In this document: one piece after another, positions 16,009-24,106 of the stretch
Numbering within the stretch: the stretch's first letter is position 1
Layout of the letters: each line of letters begins with the position of its first letter
NCBI GenBank assembly: GCA_022796315.1
Contig: JAAWIL010000002.1
Coordinates: forward strand, 1 to 34,287
DNA: 34,287 nucleotides
Direction of reading: 5' to 3'
From: Oscillibacter sp.
GTDB taxonomy: Bacteria; Bacillota; Clostridia; Oscillospirales; Oscillospiraceae
Made by a program: the position numbers and the translations under genes
The notes under the pieces: model-generated
Databases searched by the model: none
Seen by the model: only the letters and a program-made list of their open reading frames with translations
What the model was told of the DNA's origin: nothing

Positions 16009-16389
16009 ATGATGGAACGGATCTCCAATCAACAGCAGGTCCTGCGGGCGGCCTCCCCGGCAGCGCAGCAGGCGGCGGCGCAGAGCGGCGCGTTTGGCGC
16101 CATGCTCCAGCAGGAGCTGAGCAAGTCTGCGGAGCCTCAGGTGGCCTTTTCCAAGCACGCGATCTCCCGGGCGGAGGAGCGGGGCATTGAGATTACCCCC
16201 GATCTGGTGGACCAGCTGCGCGGCAGTATGGTTCGAGCCCAGGCCAAGGGCGCGACCAATATCCTTGCCATGGATATGGAGAAGGCGTTCATCATCAATG
16301 TTCCCCATGCCAAGGTGATTACAGCCATCACCCAGGCGGAGATGAGGGAGAACATCTTTACCAATATTGACGGCGCCGTGTTCCTGTAA
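16009..16389 (+). CDS. Flagellar operon protein, TIGR02530 family
   Basis: A 126-residue protein of the small family found between flgD and flgE in many Firmicutes; no biochemical role is established. The family core is visible: VAFSKHAISRAEERGIEI (about residues 44-61), NILAMDMEKAFIINVPHAKVIT in part, and the near-invariant ending IFTNIDGAVFL. The N-terminal 40 residues are Ala/Gln-rich and poorly ordered. It has no signal peptide or membrane helix. Its place between the hook cap and the hook suggests a hook-assembly or export role, which is an inference. Confidence 0.88.
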   Translation: MMERISNQQQVLRAASPAAQQAAAQSGAFGAMLQQELSKSAEPQVAFSKHAISRAEERGIEITPDLVDQLRGSMVRAQAKGATNILAMDMEKAFIINVPHAKVITAITQAEMRENIFTNIDGAVFL

Positions 16390-16490
16390 CATCTTACAGA
16401 TAGCAGGACCGGTTTGCGGAGGCTATTGCCCACCGCCCGAATGACGGCGGGCAGGCGGCGCCACAAGACCGAAAGGAGTATATCAGAGCA

Positions 16491-17750
16491 ATGACTGGTT
16501 CCATGTACGCTGCGATTGCGGGCCTCAAGACCCACATGAACAAGCTGAATGTCATCGGCCACAATGTGGCCAACGTCAACACCCAGGGCTATAAGTGCCA
16601 GCGCATGGTGTTCAAGGACGCCATGTACACCATGTACCGGGGCGGTTCCAACGGCACCACGACGGTGGCCGGCATGAACCCCGCCCAGATCGGTTACGGC
16701 TCCCAGGTCAGCACCATTGACCTGAACATGGGCAGCGGCAGCTATTCCCCCGGCCGCACCCTGGACTGCATGATCGACGGCGACGGATTCTTCCTGGTGG
16801 GCAACAAGGAAGTGGCCGGCGTGATCGACGCCACCAACCCCAACACCTTCAAGAGCCTGACCCTCACCCGGGTGGGCAACTTCGGCTTCGACGCCAACGG
16901 CTATCTCACCGACGGCGAGAACTGCGTCTACGGCTTCCTGACCACCGGCTACAACCCGGACGGAACCCCCATTGTCAGCGACCAGCTGGTGCCCATCCGG
17001 ATTCCCAGAGCGGAGAAGGAGGCCTTCGCGCTGAAGGACGGCAAGGCGCCAGACGGAACAGAATTCAAAGCTGGAGACAACGTGACGGCCTTTTACGACA
17101 CGTTGAATAAAGGCGACTTTGAGCTGAAGCAGACGGTGAAGTATCCGATCACCGAGGGTGATGATGGGAATAACGGCAAGAAGACGATTCCCCTGCAGGA
17201 CTACTGGCCCACAGAGAAAGACGCAAACGGCAATGACGTCCCCGTGGATAGCGAGACGAACCCTCTGGGCTTCGCGGAGCTGGACGGCATCAGCATCGAC
17301 TCCGCCACCGGCCAGATCTCCGGCACGGTGAAGGGCAGCGACGAGCACATCATCTTCGGGTATCTCGCCATCGGCAACGTCACCAACGTCAACGGCGTGA
17401 CCCACACCGGCGGCAGCTACTTCAGCTGCGGCGACGGCGCCGGCGATCTGACCATCTCCATGCTGGGCGGCGCGCAGACGAAGCTGGGCCTGACCCACGT
17501 CAACGGCAGCCTGGCGCCCCAGCCCGATCCCAACGACCCGAACGCGGAGGTTCCGGAGCTGAGCCGGAAGGCCGAGATCGGCAGCGCCGGCGGGACCAAG
17601 CTGAACACCGGCGGTCTGGAGGGCTCCAACGTGGACCTGGCCACGGAGATCTCCGACATGATTACCACCCAGCGCGGCTACCAGGCCAACACCCGTATCA
17701 TCACGGTAACGGATACCATGCTTGAAGAGCTGGTGAACATGAAGCGTTAA
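16491..17750 (+). CDS. flgE: Flagellar hook protein FlgE
   Basis: FlgE builds the hook. The 419-residue protein starts with the rod/hook signature (YAAIAGLKTHMNKLNVIGHNVANVNT region, about residues 4-28) and has the FlgE/F/G core GDGFFLVG near residue 97. It ends with GSNVDLATEISDMITTQRGYQANTRIITV, the FlgG-type C-terminal helix. The central part (about 165-290) is the variable outer domain. Within it, a segment at about residues 184-245 has lower GC and different codon use than the flanks. GAAAGGAG lies 13 bases before the ATG. Confidence 0.94.
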   Translation: MTGSMYAAIAGLKTHMNKLNVIGHNVANVNTQGYKCQRMVFKDAMYTMYRGGSNGTTTVAGMNPAQIGYGSQVSTIDLNMGSGSYSPGRTLDCMIDGDGFFLVGNKEVAGVIDATNPNTFKSLTLTRVGNFGFDANGYLTDGENCVYGFLTTGYNPDGTPIVSDQLVPIRIPRAEKEAFALKDGKAPDGTEFKAGDNVTAFYDTLNKGDFELKQTVKYPITEGDDGNNGKKTIPLQDYWPTEKDANGNDVPVDSETNPLGFAELDGISIDSATGQISGTVKGSDEHIIFGYLAIGNVTNVNGVTHTGGSYFSCGDGAGDLTISMLGGAQTKLGLTHVNGSLAPQPDPNDPNAEVPELSRKAEIGSAGGTKLNTGGLEGSNVDLATEISDMITTQRGYQANTRIITVTDTMLEELVNMKR

Positions 17751-17774
17751 CGGAATCACCCCCATCAATAAACG

Positions 17775-17803
17775 CCCGCCGGGGCGGGGAACGCCCCGGC
17801 GGG
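17775..17803 (+). other. Perfect 12-bp GC hairpin between flgE and flbD
   Basis: CCCGCCGGGGCG (17775-17786) pairs fully with 17792-17803 around a GGGAA loop. The structure stands 24 bases after the flgE stop and 23 before the flbD start, and has no T tract. It would be expected to block 3' exonucleases and thereby stabilise the hook mRNA, or to mark an mRNA processing point. This is an inference. Confidence 0.6.
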
Positions 17804-17826
17804 TCCAAGAAAGGCGGTTTGTCAGG

Positions 17827-18042
17827 ATGATCCTTTTGACGAAAAGAAATCACGAGAAGTTTTTGGTGAACCATTTGCAGATTGAGTATATTGAGTGCAT
17901 TCCCGAGTCGAAGGTGGTCATGATGAACCGGGACTATTATCTCGTTCGGGAGACCATGGAAGAGATTATTGATAAAATTGCAGAATACAACGCCAAGGTG
18001 CAGGATATCCATCGGGAGATTACCGTCACCGACCGGCGCTGA
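17827..18042 (+). CDS. flbD: FlbD/SwrD family flagellar protein
   Basis: A 71-residue protein of the FlbD family, called SwrD in Bacillus subtilis, where it raises motor torque. It opens MILLTKRNHEKFLVNHLQIEYIE in pattern (beta strands with the family's IxLTRxNGxxFxLN layout), continues with IPESKVVMMNRDYYLV, and ends in a helix MEEIIDKIAEYNAKV. The length is typical. Its place between flgE and motA is conserved in Firmicutes and fits a stator-related role. The ribosome site AAAGGCGG is modest. Confidence 0.88.
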   Translation: MILLTKRNHEKFLVNHLQIEYIECIPESKVVMMNRDYYLVRETMEEIIDKIAEYNAKVQDIHREITVTDRR

Positions 18043-18106
18043 GACGATAAAGAAACTACACGCCGGAAGAGAGGTCCGATAACCCGGCGGATAGGGAGAG
18101 AACGTT

Positions 18107-18955
18107 ATGAACCTAACATACCTCATCGGTTTGCTTGCCACGATCGGCGTCATGGTGGTCGGTATGGTCAGCAAGGTGATCATGGACCCCCAGTTCGAGA
18201 TTCAGATCAACTTCAGAAATCTGATTAACTTCTTTGACCCTGCCAGTATTTTCATCACCATTGGATGTACCATCTTCGTGGTGCTGGCCAGCTTCCCGGT
18301 GTCCACCCTGAAAAATGTCCCCAAGCACTTCAAGACGGTGCTGCGGAACAAGCAGTTTGACCCCATGTTCTACATCGACCAGCTGGTGGAGCTGGCCCAG
18401 ACCGCCCGAAAGAACGGCCTCCTCTCCCTGGAGGAGAAGGCCAACGCCCAGGACGACCCCTTCTTCAAGCAGGCCATCATGCTGGTGGTGGACGCCTACG
18501 ACGCCGACAAGATCCGGGGCATCCTGGAAACCGACATTGAGAATATGTCCGCCCGGCATGAGAGCGCCGCCGGGATGTACGACAAGGCCTCCTCCGTGGC
18601 CCCCGCCTTCGGCATGGTGGGTACGCTGGTGGGCCTGATCAACATGCTCAAAGGCATGGACCTGGAAGGCGGCGCCGGTTCCCTGGGTTCCGACATGGGT
18701 ACCGCCCTGATCACCACCCTGTACGGCTGTATCCTGGCCCACGTGCTCTTCGGGCCCGTGGCCACGATCCTGCGCCAGCGGGACGAGGAGGAGGTCCTCT
18801 GCAAGATGATTATTGTGGAGGGCGTCATGTCCATTCAGGCCGGTGAGAACCCCAAGTTCCTGCGGGAGCGGCTGCTGACCTATATGGCCCAGAAGCAGCG
18901 GGATATGTCCGAGGGCGGCGGAAAGAAGGGCAAGGGCGCCGCCGCGGAGGAGTGA
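18107..18955 (+). CDS. motA: Flagellar motor stator protein MotA
   Basis: MotA and MotB form the ion-driven stator unit. The 282-residue protein has four membrane segments: about residues 5-24 and 45-64 at the N-terminus, and about 158-180 and 197-220 after a cytoplasmic loop (70-155). The loop carries the charged residues that push on FliG. VAPAFGMVGTLVGLINML is the typical MotA/TolQ/ExbB signature. The C-terminal tail is rich in Gly, Lys and Glu. GGGAGAG precedes the ATG. Whether it uses protons or sodium cannot be read safely. Confidence 0.94.
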   Translation: MNLTYLIGLLATIGVMVVGMVSKVIMDPQFEIQINFRNLINFFDPASIFITIGCTIFVVLASFPVSTLKNVPKHFKTVLRNKQFDPMFYIDQLVELAQTARKNGLLSLEEKANAQDDPFFKQAIMLVVDAYDADKIRGILETDIENMSARHESAAGMYDKASSVAPAFGMVGTLVGLINMLKGMDLEGGAGSLGSDMGTALITTLYGCILAHVLFGPVATILRQRDEEEVLCKMIIVEGVMSIQAGENPKFLRERLLTYMAQKQRDMSEGGGKKGKGAAAEE

Positions 18956-18979
18956 GCGCCGGAAAGGAGATGAGCTGCT

Positions 18980-19783
18980 GTGAAGATGAAGAAAAAGGGC
19001 GGAGGCGGCGGTGGAGCCAACTGGATGGACACCTACGGCGACATGGTGACGCTGCTGCTGTGCTTCTTTGTGCTGCTCTACTCTATGTCCACCATCAGTG
19101 AGGAGAACTGGAAGGCGCTGGTTATGAGCTTCAACCCCTCGGCGGTGATGGAGCTCTCGGAGGTTGACCCCGTTGGAAACGAGGGCCCGATCTCGGACCC
19201 GGTGGAAGACGGCATTGGTCTGGATCAGGGACTTTCCCAGACGGAGATTGACGCGGAGATCGAGCAGCTCTATCAGATGCTGCAGGAATACGTGGCCGAG
19301 CAGGGGGCGGAGAGCAACATCGCCGTCACCAAGGGCGAGGGCATGGTCTATATCTCCTTCGGCCAGGCGGTGTTCTTTGACGGCAACAGCTCCACCCTGC
19401 GCCAATCGGCCTATCCGATTCTGGATACCGTCAGCGATATGCTCAGCCAGGTGGCCGGAGCCATTGACGAGGTGCGGGTGCTGGGCCACACGGCGCAGGA
19501 CAAAGCGCAGCCCAACAACGTGAAGAATGACCGGACGCTGTCCAGTATGCGGGCCACCAACGTGGTGATCTACGTGCAGGAGCACAGCGCCGTGGACCCG
19601 GCCCGGCTGATCAGCGAGGGCATCGGCCAGTGGCGGCCGGTGGGCGACAACAAGACGGCGGAGGGCCGCGCCCAGAACCGCCGGGTTGAGATGATTATCA
19701 GCGGCCGGAATTTGGAGCAGGAGCTCATGGGTCAAGGCGGCATTCAGCAGTATGTGACGACAGAAAGCCTGACGACGGATTGA
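18980..19783 (+). CDS. motB: Flagellar motor stator protein MotB
   Basis: A 267-residue stator protein. After a Lys/Gly-rich cytoplasmic start there is one membrane helix (about residues 18-40) with the ion-carrying Asp21 in TYGDMVTLLLCFFVLLYSMS. A flexible plug/linker region follows, then an OmpA-like peptidoglycan-binding domain (about 130-250) with VFFDGNSSTLR, VLGHTA and RAQNRRVEMII. The GTG start at 18980 is used with AAGGAGA upstream; an ATG two codons later is equally possible. No fliL gene follows, and fliM starts after 63 bases. Confidence 0.93.
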   Translation: MKMKKKGGGGGGANWMDTYGDMVTLLLCFFVLLYSMSTISEENWKALVMSFNPSAVMELSEVDPVGNEGPISDPVEDGIGLDQGLSQTEIDAEIEQLYQMLQEYVAEQGAESNIAVTKGEGMVYISFGQAVFFDGNSSTLRQSAYPILDTVSDMLSQVAGAIDEVRVLGHTAQDKAQPNNVKNDRTLSSMRATNVVIYVQEHSAVDPARLISEGIGQWRPVGDNKTAEGRAQNRRVEMIISGRNLEQELMGQGGIQQYVTTESLTTD

Positions 19784-19846
19784 AACTTTAAACCAGGCCG
19801 TGGGTCCCGGCAGGGAGGCCGGGGGCGCAGCTAGTGGGAGGATTTC

Positions 19847-20854
19847 ATGGCAGAAGTATTATCACAAAGTCAAATTGATGCTCTGCTGAATGCCGTACGG
19901 AGCGGGGAAAAGGACCTGGACAAGTCCACGGAGAGCACCCAGGAGAAGAAGTGGCGGAAGTATGACTTCAGCAGTCCTCAGAAGTTTACCAAGGACCGCA
20001 TCAAAATGCTCAACGGCATTTTTGACAACTACTCCCGCGTCATTCGCTCCCGGATCAACGCCCGGCTCCGCACCAACTGCGAGATTACGGTGGAGAGCAT
20101 TGAAGAGCAGCGGTATTACGAGTTTTCCAACGCCCTGACGGAGGGCGATGTGCTGGGACTGGTGGAGGTCACCTACAAGGAACAGATCCAGGAGATCCCG
20201 CTGTTGTTCTACCTGTCCACGGTGACAGCCCTGAGTATGATGGACCGGATGATGGGCGGCGAGGGATCGGAGGGAATTGAGATTGACTCCGATTACAGCT
20301 ACACGGAAGTGGAGCTCCAGCTCTATGAGGATCTGGCCCGGGACATGGTCTCGGTGATGGACAGCAGCTGGGAAAACTACATTCCGCTGCAGTTCACCTA
20401 TGAAAAAACCGACGTGAACCCCACCCTCAGCCAGATCATCGGCGTGGATGAGACGGTCATCATCGTGGACATGAAGATCCAATTCCCGGATCTGGAGGGA
20501 CGGATGAGCATCTGTCTGCCGGGGGAGATGCTGACCACGATCTTCGCGGAGATGAGCCGGGAGAACCCCGGGCACCGGGTTCAGGCGGAGAATAAATCCG
20601 AGGAGATCTTCGACAAGCTGCGGGATTCTGATTTGGAGATTGTGGCGGAGCTGGGCGAGGCCCGGCTGTCGCTGAGCGATGTGTTCCATCTGAGTGTGGG
20701 CGATGTGATTGACCTTGGCAAGCCGAAGGAATCTCCGGTGTACCTGGAGATCGGAGGCTATCAGTGGTTTACCGGCCGGATAGGCACACACAAGAAAAGT
20801 ATGGCTGTCAAGATAGATGAAGTATGCTATCAGGCCGAGCAAAGGAGCGAATAG
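19847..20854 (+). CDS. fliM: Flagellar motor switch protein FliM
   Basis: FliM is the C-ring subunit that receives CheY-P. The 335-residue protein begins with LSQSQIDALLNAV (about residues 5-17), the CheY-P-binding peptide, here with Gln in place of the usual Glu of EIDALL. The CheC-like middle domain contacts FliG, with the sequence MMGGEGSE at its known contact loop. A SpoA/FliN-like C-terminal domain (about 255-330, SLSDVFHLSVGDVIDL) follows. GTGGGAGG lies six bases before the ATG. The stop is five bases ahead of the fliY start. Confidence 0.95.
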   Translation: MAEVLSQSQIDALLNAVRSGEKDLDKSTESTQEKKWRKYDFSSPQKFTKDRIKMLNGIFDNYSRVIRSRINARLRTNCEITVESIEEQRYYEFSNALTEGDVLGLVEVTYKEQIQEIPLLFYLSTVTALSMMDRMMGGEGSEGIEIDSDYSYTEVELQLYEDLARDMVSVMDSSWENYIPLQFTYEKTDVNPTLSQIIGVDETVIIVDMKIQFPDLEGRMSICLPGEMLTTIFAEMSRENPGHRVQAENKSEEIFDKLRDSDLEIVAELGEARLSLSDVFHLSVGDVIDLGKPKESPVYLEIGGYQWFTGRIGTHKKSMAVKIDEVCYQAEQRSE

Positions 20855-20859
20855 ACGGT

Positions 20860-22299
20860 ATGGAGAAAGAATTGTTCAGCCCAATGCAAATCGACGCCCT
20901 GGGCGAGATGATGAACATCAGCCTTGGCTCCTCCGCAACGGCGGTTTCCAATATGCTGGATCACCGGGTGGATATCACCACCCCCAAGGTCACGGTGGTG
21001 CCCATTGACGAGTTCACCATCGGCAACCTGGAGCCTGCCATCGGTGTGGAAATCAAGTATGTGGAGGGCCTGGACGGCAGCAATATCATGCTGCTGCGCC
21101 GCAGTGACGTCAAGGTGATCGTGGATATCCTCATGGGCAGTGAGACGCCGGATGAGGAGTTCGAGCTCAACGAGCTGACGATCAGCGCCGTGTGCGAGGT
21201 CATGAACCAGATGATGGGCGCGGCCGCCACGGCGATGTCGGATTTCCTGGGATTCCCAGTGAACATCTCGACGCCCTCCTCCTTCGAGCTGGAGGATCTG
21301 CCCGACTTCAAAAGGGAGCACCTGCCCCAGGGCACGGAGACCCTGGTGGTGGTGCGGTTCGCCCTGAAGATTGAAGACGCGCTGGAGAGCGAGTTCATGA
21401 ACATCCTGAGCGTGGAGCTGTCCCGGAAGATCCTGGCAGGCCTGGGAATGGGCGACGACGGAGGTCTGGCAGAGGAGCCCGCGCCCGCACCCGCCCCGGC
21501 TCCGGAACCGGCGCCCGCCGCTTCCTCCGGCGGGGACCACAAGATGAGCCAGGAGGAGATCGAGGCGATGCTGGCCGGCGGCGGAGCCGCTCCGGCTCCG
21601 GAACCGGCGCCTGCCGCCTCCTCCGGCGGGGATCACAAGATGACCCAGGAGGAGATCGAGGCGATGCTGGCCGGCGGCGGGGCCGCTCCGGCTCCGGAAC
21701 CGGCGCCTGCCGCCTCCTCCGGCGGGGAGCACAAGATGAGCCAGGAGGAGATCGAGGCGATGCTGGCCGGCGGCGCGGCTGCCGCTCCTCCGCCTCCGCC
21801 CCCGCAGCCCCAGCAGCCCCCGGTGCAGCCGCCCATGCAGCCGCCGGTCCCCCCGGCCATGCCGGAGGGTGCGCAGCCCTACGCCAACGGCTACATGAAC
21901 TATCCGCCCATGTATTACCCCTACCCCTATCCGCCCCAGCCCCCTGCCCAGGTGGCGCCGGACCCCAAGGTGATTCCCACCCAGCCGGTTCCCATGAAGG
22001 AGCTGGAGGCCATGCAGTCCCTGGGGAAGGAGCAGGCAGAGAACCTGGAGCTCATCATGGAGGTTCCCCTGCAGGTGACGGTGGAGATCGGCCGGACACA
22101 GCGGAAGGTGCAGGACATTTTGGAGTACACCAAGGGCTCCCTGGTGGTTCTGGACAAACTGGCCGGCGATCAGGTGGACCTGTTCGTCAACGGAAAGTGT
22201 ATCGCGCGAGGCGATGTTGTGGTGATCGACGACAATTTCGGTGTCCGAATCACAGAGATTGTTCAAAAGCCCGCCTTGGAAGCGCTTGCCAAGAAATAA
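20860..22299 (+). CDS. fliY: Motor switch phosphatase FliY with three extra EIDAL-like linker repeats
   Basis: FliY replaces FliN in Gram-positive motors and dephosphorylates CheY-P. The 479-residue protein is longer than most (about 370-410). Residues 4-15 hold a CheY-P-binding-type peptide (ELFSPMQIDALG). The CheC-like domain has both phosphatase sites intact, Glu16/Asn19 and Glu113/Asn116. Residues 212-307 are three 32-residue repeats, each with an (S/T)QEEIEAML motif. A Pro/Gln/Tyr-rich linker (about 310-380) leads to a SpoA/FliN domain (about 395-470). The ATG at 20860 matches where homology starts; an in-frame ATG at 20824 overlaps fliM. AAAGGAG is about 12 bases upstream. Confidence 0.93.
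   Translation: MEKELFSPMQIDALGEMMNISLGSSATAVSNMLDHRVDITTPKVTVVPIDEFTIGNLEPAIGVEIKYVEGLDGSNIMLLRRSDVKVIVDILMGSETPDEEFELNELTISAVCEVMNQMMGAAATAMSDFLGFPVNISTPSSFELEDLPDFKREHLPQGTETLVVVRFALKIEDALESEFMNILSVELSRKILAGLGMGDDGGLAEEPAPAPAPAPEPAPAASSGGDHKMSQEEIEAMLAGGGAAPAPEPAPAASSGGDHKMTQEEIEAMLAGGGAAPAPEPAPAASSGGEHKMSQEEIEAMLAGGAAAAPPPPPPQPQQPPVQPPMQPPVPPAMPEGAQPYANGYMNYPPMYYPYPYPPQPPAQVAPDPKVIPTQPVPMKELEAMQSLGKEQAENLELIMEVPLQVTVEIGRTQRKVQDILEYTKGSLVVLDKLAGDQVDLFVNGKCIARGDVVVIDDNFGVRITEIVQKPALEALAKK
21493..21780 (+). repeat. Three tandem 96-bp repeats inside fliY
   Basis: Exact 96-bp period: 21493-21588, 21589-21684 and 21685-21780. Copies 1 and 2 differ at six bases, and copies 2 and 3 at four. The unit codes a Pro/Ala linker, SSGGDHKM and the peptide SQEEIEAMLAGG (copy 2 has T for S). 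The near-identity of the copies points to recent duplication. Confidence 0.95.
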
Positions 22300-22357
22300 C
22301 ATATACTCAGAGAGAACCTCAAATTGTAATTTGAATTGAAAAGGATGGATTACAACA

Positions 22358-22726
22358 ATGGCTAAGAAGATTCTTTGTGTGGACGACGCCGCCTTTATGC
22401 GGAAGATGATCATGGACACCCTGAGCAAGAACGGTTACACGGAGCTGTTTGAGGCCGTGGACGGCGCGGACGCCGTGGAGAAGTTCGGCGAGATCGGCCC
22501 GGATCTGGTCATCATGGATATCACGATGCCCAACATGGACGGCCTGGAGGCCCTGAAGGCCATCCGTGCCAAGGACGGCAACGCCAACGTGGTCATGTGC
22601 TCCGCCATGGGCCAGGAGAGCATGGTTATGGACGCGGTGCGTTCCGGCGCCAAGGACTTCATCGTCAAGCCCTTCAAGCCTGACCGCGTGCTGAAGACGG
22701 TGACCAATATCCTGGGCACGCCCTGA
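22358..22726 (+). CDS. cheY: Chemotaxis response regulator CheY
   Basis: A single-domain receiver of 122 residues with all catalytic positions: acidic pair Asp9/Asp10, phospho-acceptor Asp54 in VIMDITMPNMDG, Ser82 in the Thr/Ser position and Lys104 in VKPF. Phosphorylated by CheA (not encoded here), it binds the N-termini of FliM and FliY to control motor bias; FliY and CheC remove the phosphate. AAAGGATGG precedes the ATG. The stop TGA overlaps the ATG of fliO (TGATG). The position between fliY and fliO is the Bacillus arrangement. Confidence 0.94.
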   Translation: MAKKILCVDDAAFMRKMIMDTLSKNGYTELFEAVDGADAVEKFGEIGPDLVIMDITMPNMDGLEALKAIRAKDGNANVVMCSAMGQESMVMDAVRSGAKDFIVKPFKPDRVLKTVTNILGTP

Positions 22727-23097
22727 TGCTGGAGGACGGGAATCCCTGGCTGTCAATTCTGTGGATGCTCTTCTGCGTTGTGCTGATTACCGGCGCGGCC
22801 TATTGGTTTACCCGCCGGGTGGTTGGCAGAGGAGGCCTGGGGGCCCTTGGAAAAGGGCGGGGCCGGCAGATGGAGCTCCTGGACCAGCTTCCCGTGGGAC
22901 GGGAACAGCGGCTGGTAATGGTACGGGCGGGGGAGCGGTTCTTCCTCCTGGGCATTACGGCCGGAGAGATCTCCGCCCTGGCGGAGTTCACAGCGGAAGA
23001 GGCCGCCCTGTGGCAGCAGGAACAGGTGGAGCAGCCGCCCGCCCCCAGCTTTCGGGAGGCGCTGCAGATCACACTGAAGAACAAAGGGCGGAGGTGA
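22726..23097 (+). CDS. fliO: Flagellar biosynthetic protein FliO
   Basis: FliO (FliZ in Bacillus) is a small membrane protein that helps assemble the FliP core of the export gate. The 123-residue protein has one membrane helix (about residues 10-30) followed by the cytoplasmic FliO domain: GRGRQMELLDQLPVGREQRLVMVRAGERFFLLGIT. The C-terminal 40 residues are acidic, then basic. It starts within the cheY stop codon, so it is translationally coupled, and fliP follows seven bases after its end. The family is weakly conserved; context makes the call firm. Confidence 0.88.
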   Translation: MLEDGNPWLSILWMLFCVVLITGAAYWFTRRVVGRGGLGALGKGRGRQMELLDQLPVGREQRLVMVRAGERFFLLGITAGEISALAEFTAEEAALWQQEQVEQPPAPSFREALQITLKNKGRR

Positions 23098-23104
23098 GAC
23101 AGCC

Positions 23105-23791
23105 ATGGGAACGGCAATTCCAGAGGGATTGATCAGCATCAACGGGGATAGTGTGCAGGTTCTGGAGATTTTGTTCCTGACCACGATGATCACGCTCCTG
23201 CCCTCCCTGCTGGTGATGATGACATCCTTCACCAGGTATGTCATCTCCTTCTCCTTTCTCCGCACGGCCCTGGGCACCCAGCAGACGCCGCCCAATACGG
23301 TGCTGGTGGGCTTGGCCCTGTTCCTGACACTCTTCACCATGGGGCCCACCTTTGACCGCATCCGGACAGAGGCCTGGGAGCCCTATACAGAGGAGCTGAT
23401 CACCCAAACGGAGTTTTTGGAGACGGCCGCGGTGCCCCTGAAGGAGTTCATGCTCGCGAACACCCAGCAGAGCACGCTGCGGATGTTCTGCGACCTGGCC
23501 AAAGTGGAGGTGCCGGATACCAGCATTGACATGGACACGGGGCTGGAGCTGCCCCTGCGGATCATTGTGCCGTCGTTCATGACCTGTGAGCTGAAGAGAG
23601 CCTTTGAGATCGGATTTTTGCTGTGCATCCCCTTCATGCTGATTGACATTGTGGTGTCTTCCACGCTGATGTCCATGGGTATGATTATGCTGCCGCCGTC
23701 CATGATCTCCATGCCCTTTAAGCTGCTGCTGTTTGTAACGCTGAACGGCTGGGAGATGCTGTTCACCAGCTTGGTTCGGGGCGTCTACTAG
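23105..23791 (+). CDS. fliP: Flagellar export gate protein FliP
   Basis: FliP is the main channel-forming subunit of the flagellar type III export gate, together with FliQ and FliR. The 228-residue protein has four membrane segments. Family signatures are SFTRYVISFSFLRTALGTQQTPPN and, near the C-terminus, FMLIDIVVSSTLMSMGMIMLPPSMISMPFKLLLF in pattern. There is no separate signal peptide; the N-terminus goes quickly into the first helix, as in other Firmicutes. GGAGG lies 10 bases before the ATG. Confidence 0.95.
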   Translation: MGTAIPEGLISINGDSVQVLEILFLTTMITLLPSLLVMMTSFTRYVISFSFLRTALGTQQTPPNTVLVGLALFLTLFTMGPTFDRIRTEAWEPYTEELITQTEFLETAAVPLKEFMLANTQQSTLRMFCDLAKVEVPDTSIDMDTGLELPLRIIVPSFMTCELKRAFEIGFLLCIPFMLIDIVVSSTLMSMGMIMLPPSMISMPFKLLLFVTLNGWEMLFTSLVRGVY

Positions 23792-23829
23792 CGGGCCGGT
23801 GAGCGGTTTTTTGGAAGGAGGACGAAAAG

Positions 23830-24090
23830 ATGACGACGTCTGCGGTTTCAGATGTTTTGCGGGACGCCGTGCTTGTGGTCCTCCGGATCAGCGCGCCCAT
23901 GCTGCTTTTGAGTATGCTGGTGGGAGTGCTCGTGGCCATTTTTCAGGCGGTGACGCAGATCCATGAGCAGACCATCGGCTTTGTGCTGAAGCTGGTGGTG
24001 ATTGTGGTGCTGCTGCTGCTTGGCGGCGGCTGGATGCTGGAGAATCTCCAGGATTTTTCCCGGGAGATCTTCGCGCTGATTGCCGCCTAG
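23830..24090 (+). CDS. fliQ: Flagellar export gate protein FliQ
   Basis: FliQ surrounds the FliP/FliR channel, four copies per gate. The 86-residue protein has two membrane helices joined by a short loop with IFQAVTQIHEQTIGFVLK, the family signature. The length is typical (about 89). GGAAGGAGG stands eight bases before the ATG. Confidence 0.94.
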   Translation: MTTSAVSDVLRDAVLVVLRISAPMLLLSMLVGVLVAIFQAVTQIHEQTIGFVLKLVVIVVLLLLGGGWMLENLQDFSREIFALIAA

Positions 24091-24106
24091 CCGGGAGAGG
24101 ACGAAG

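Noticed and set aside
18060..18106. Sigma-28 promoter before motA
   Set aside because: CCGATAA occurs at about 18076, but no TAAA-type -35 stands at the needed distance (the nearest is about 24 bases before it).
19784..19846. Hidden fliL between motB and fliM
   Set aside because: The gap is only 63 bases, too short for fliL, and no FliL-like sequence is present in any frame.
21493..21780. CRISPR-like or non-coding repeat array
   Set aside because: The repeats are contiguous 96-bp coding units in frame inside fliY, with no spacers.
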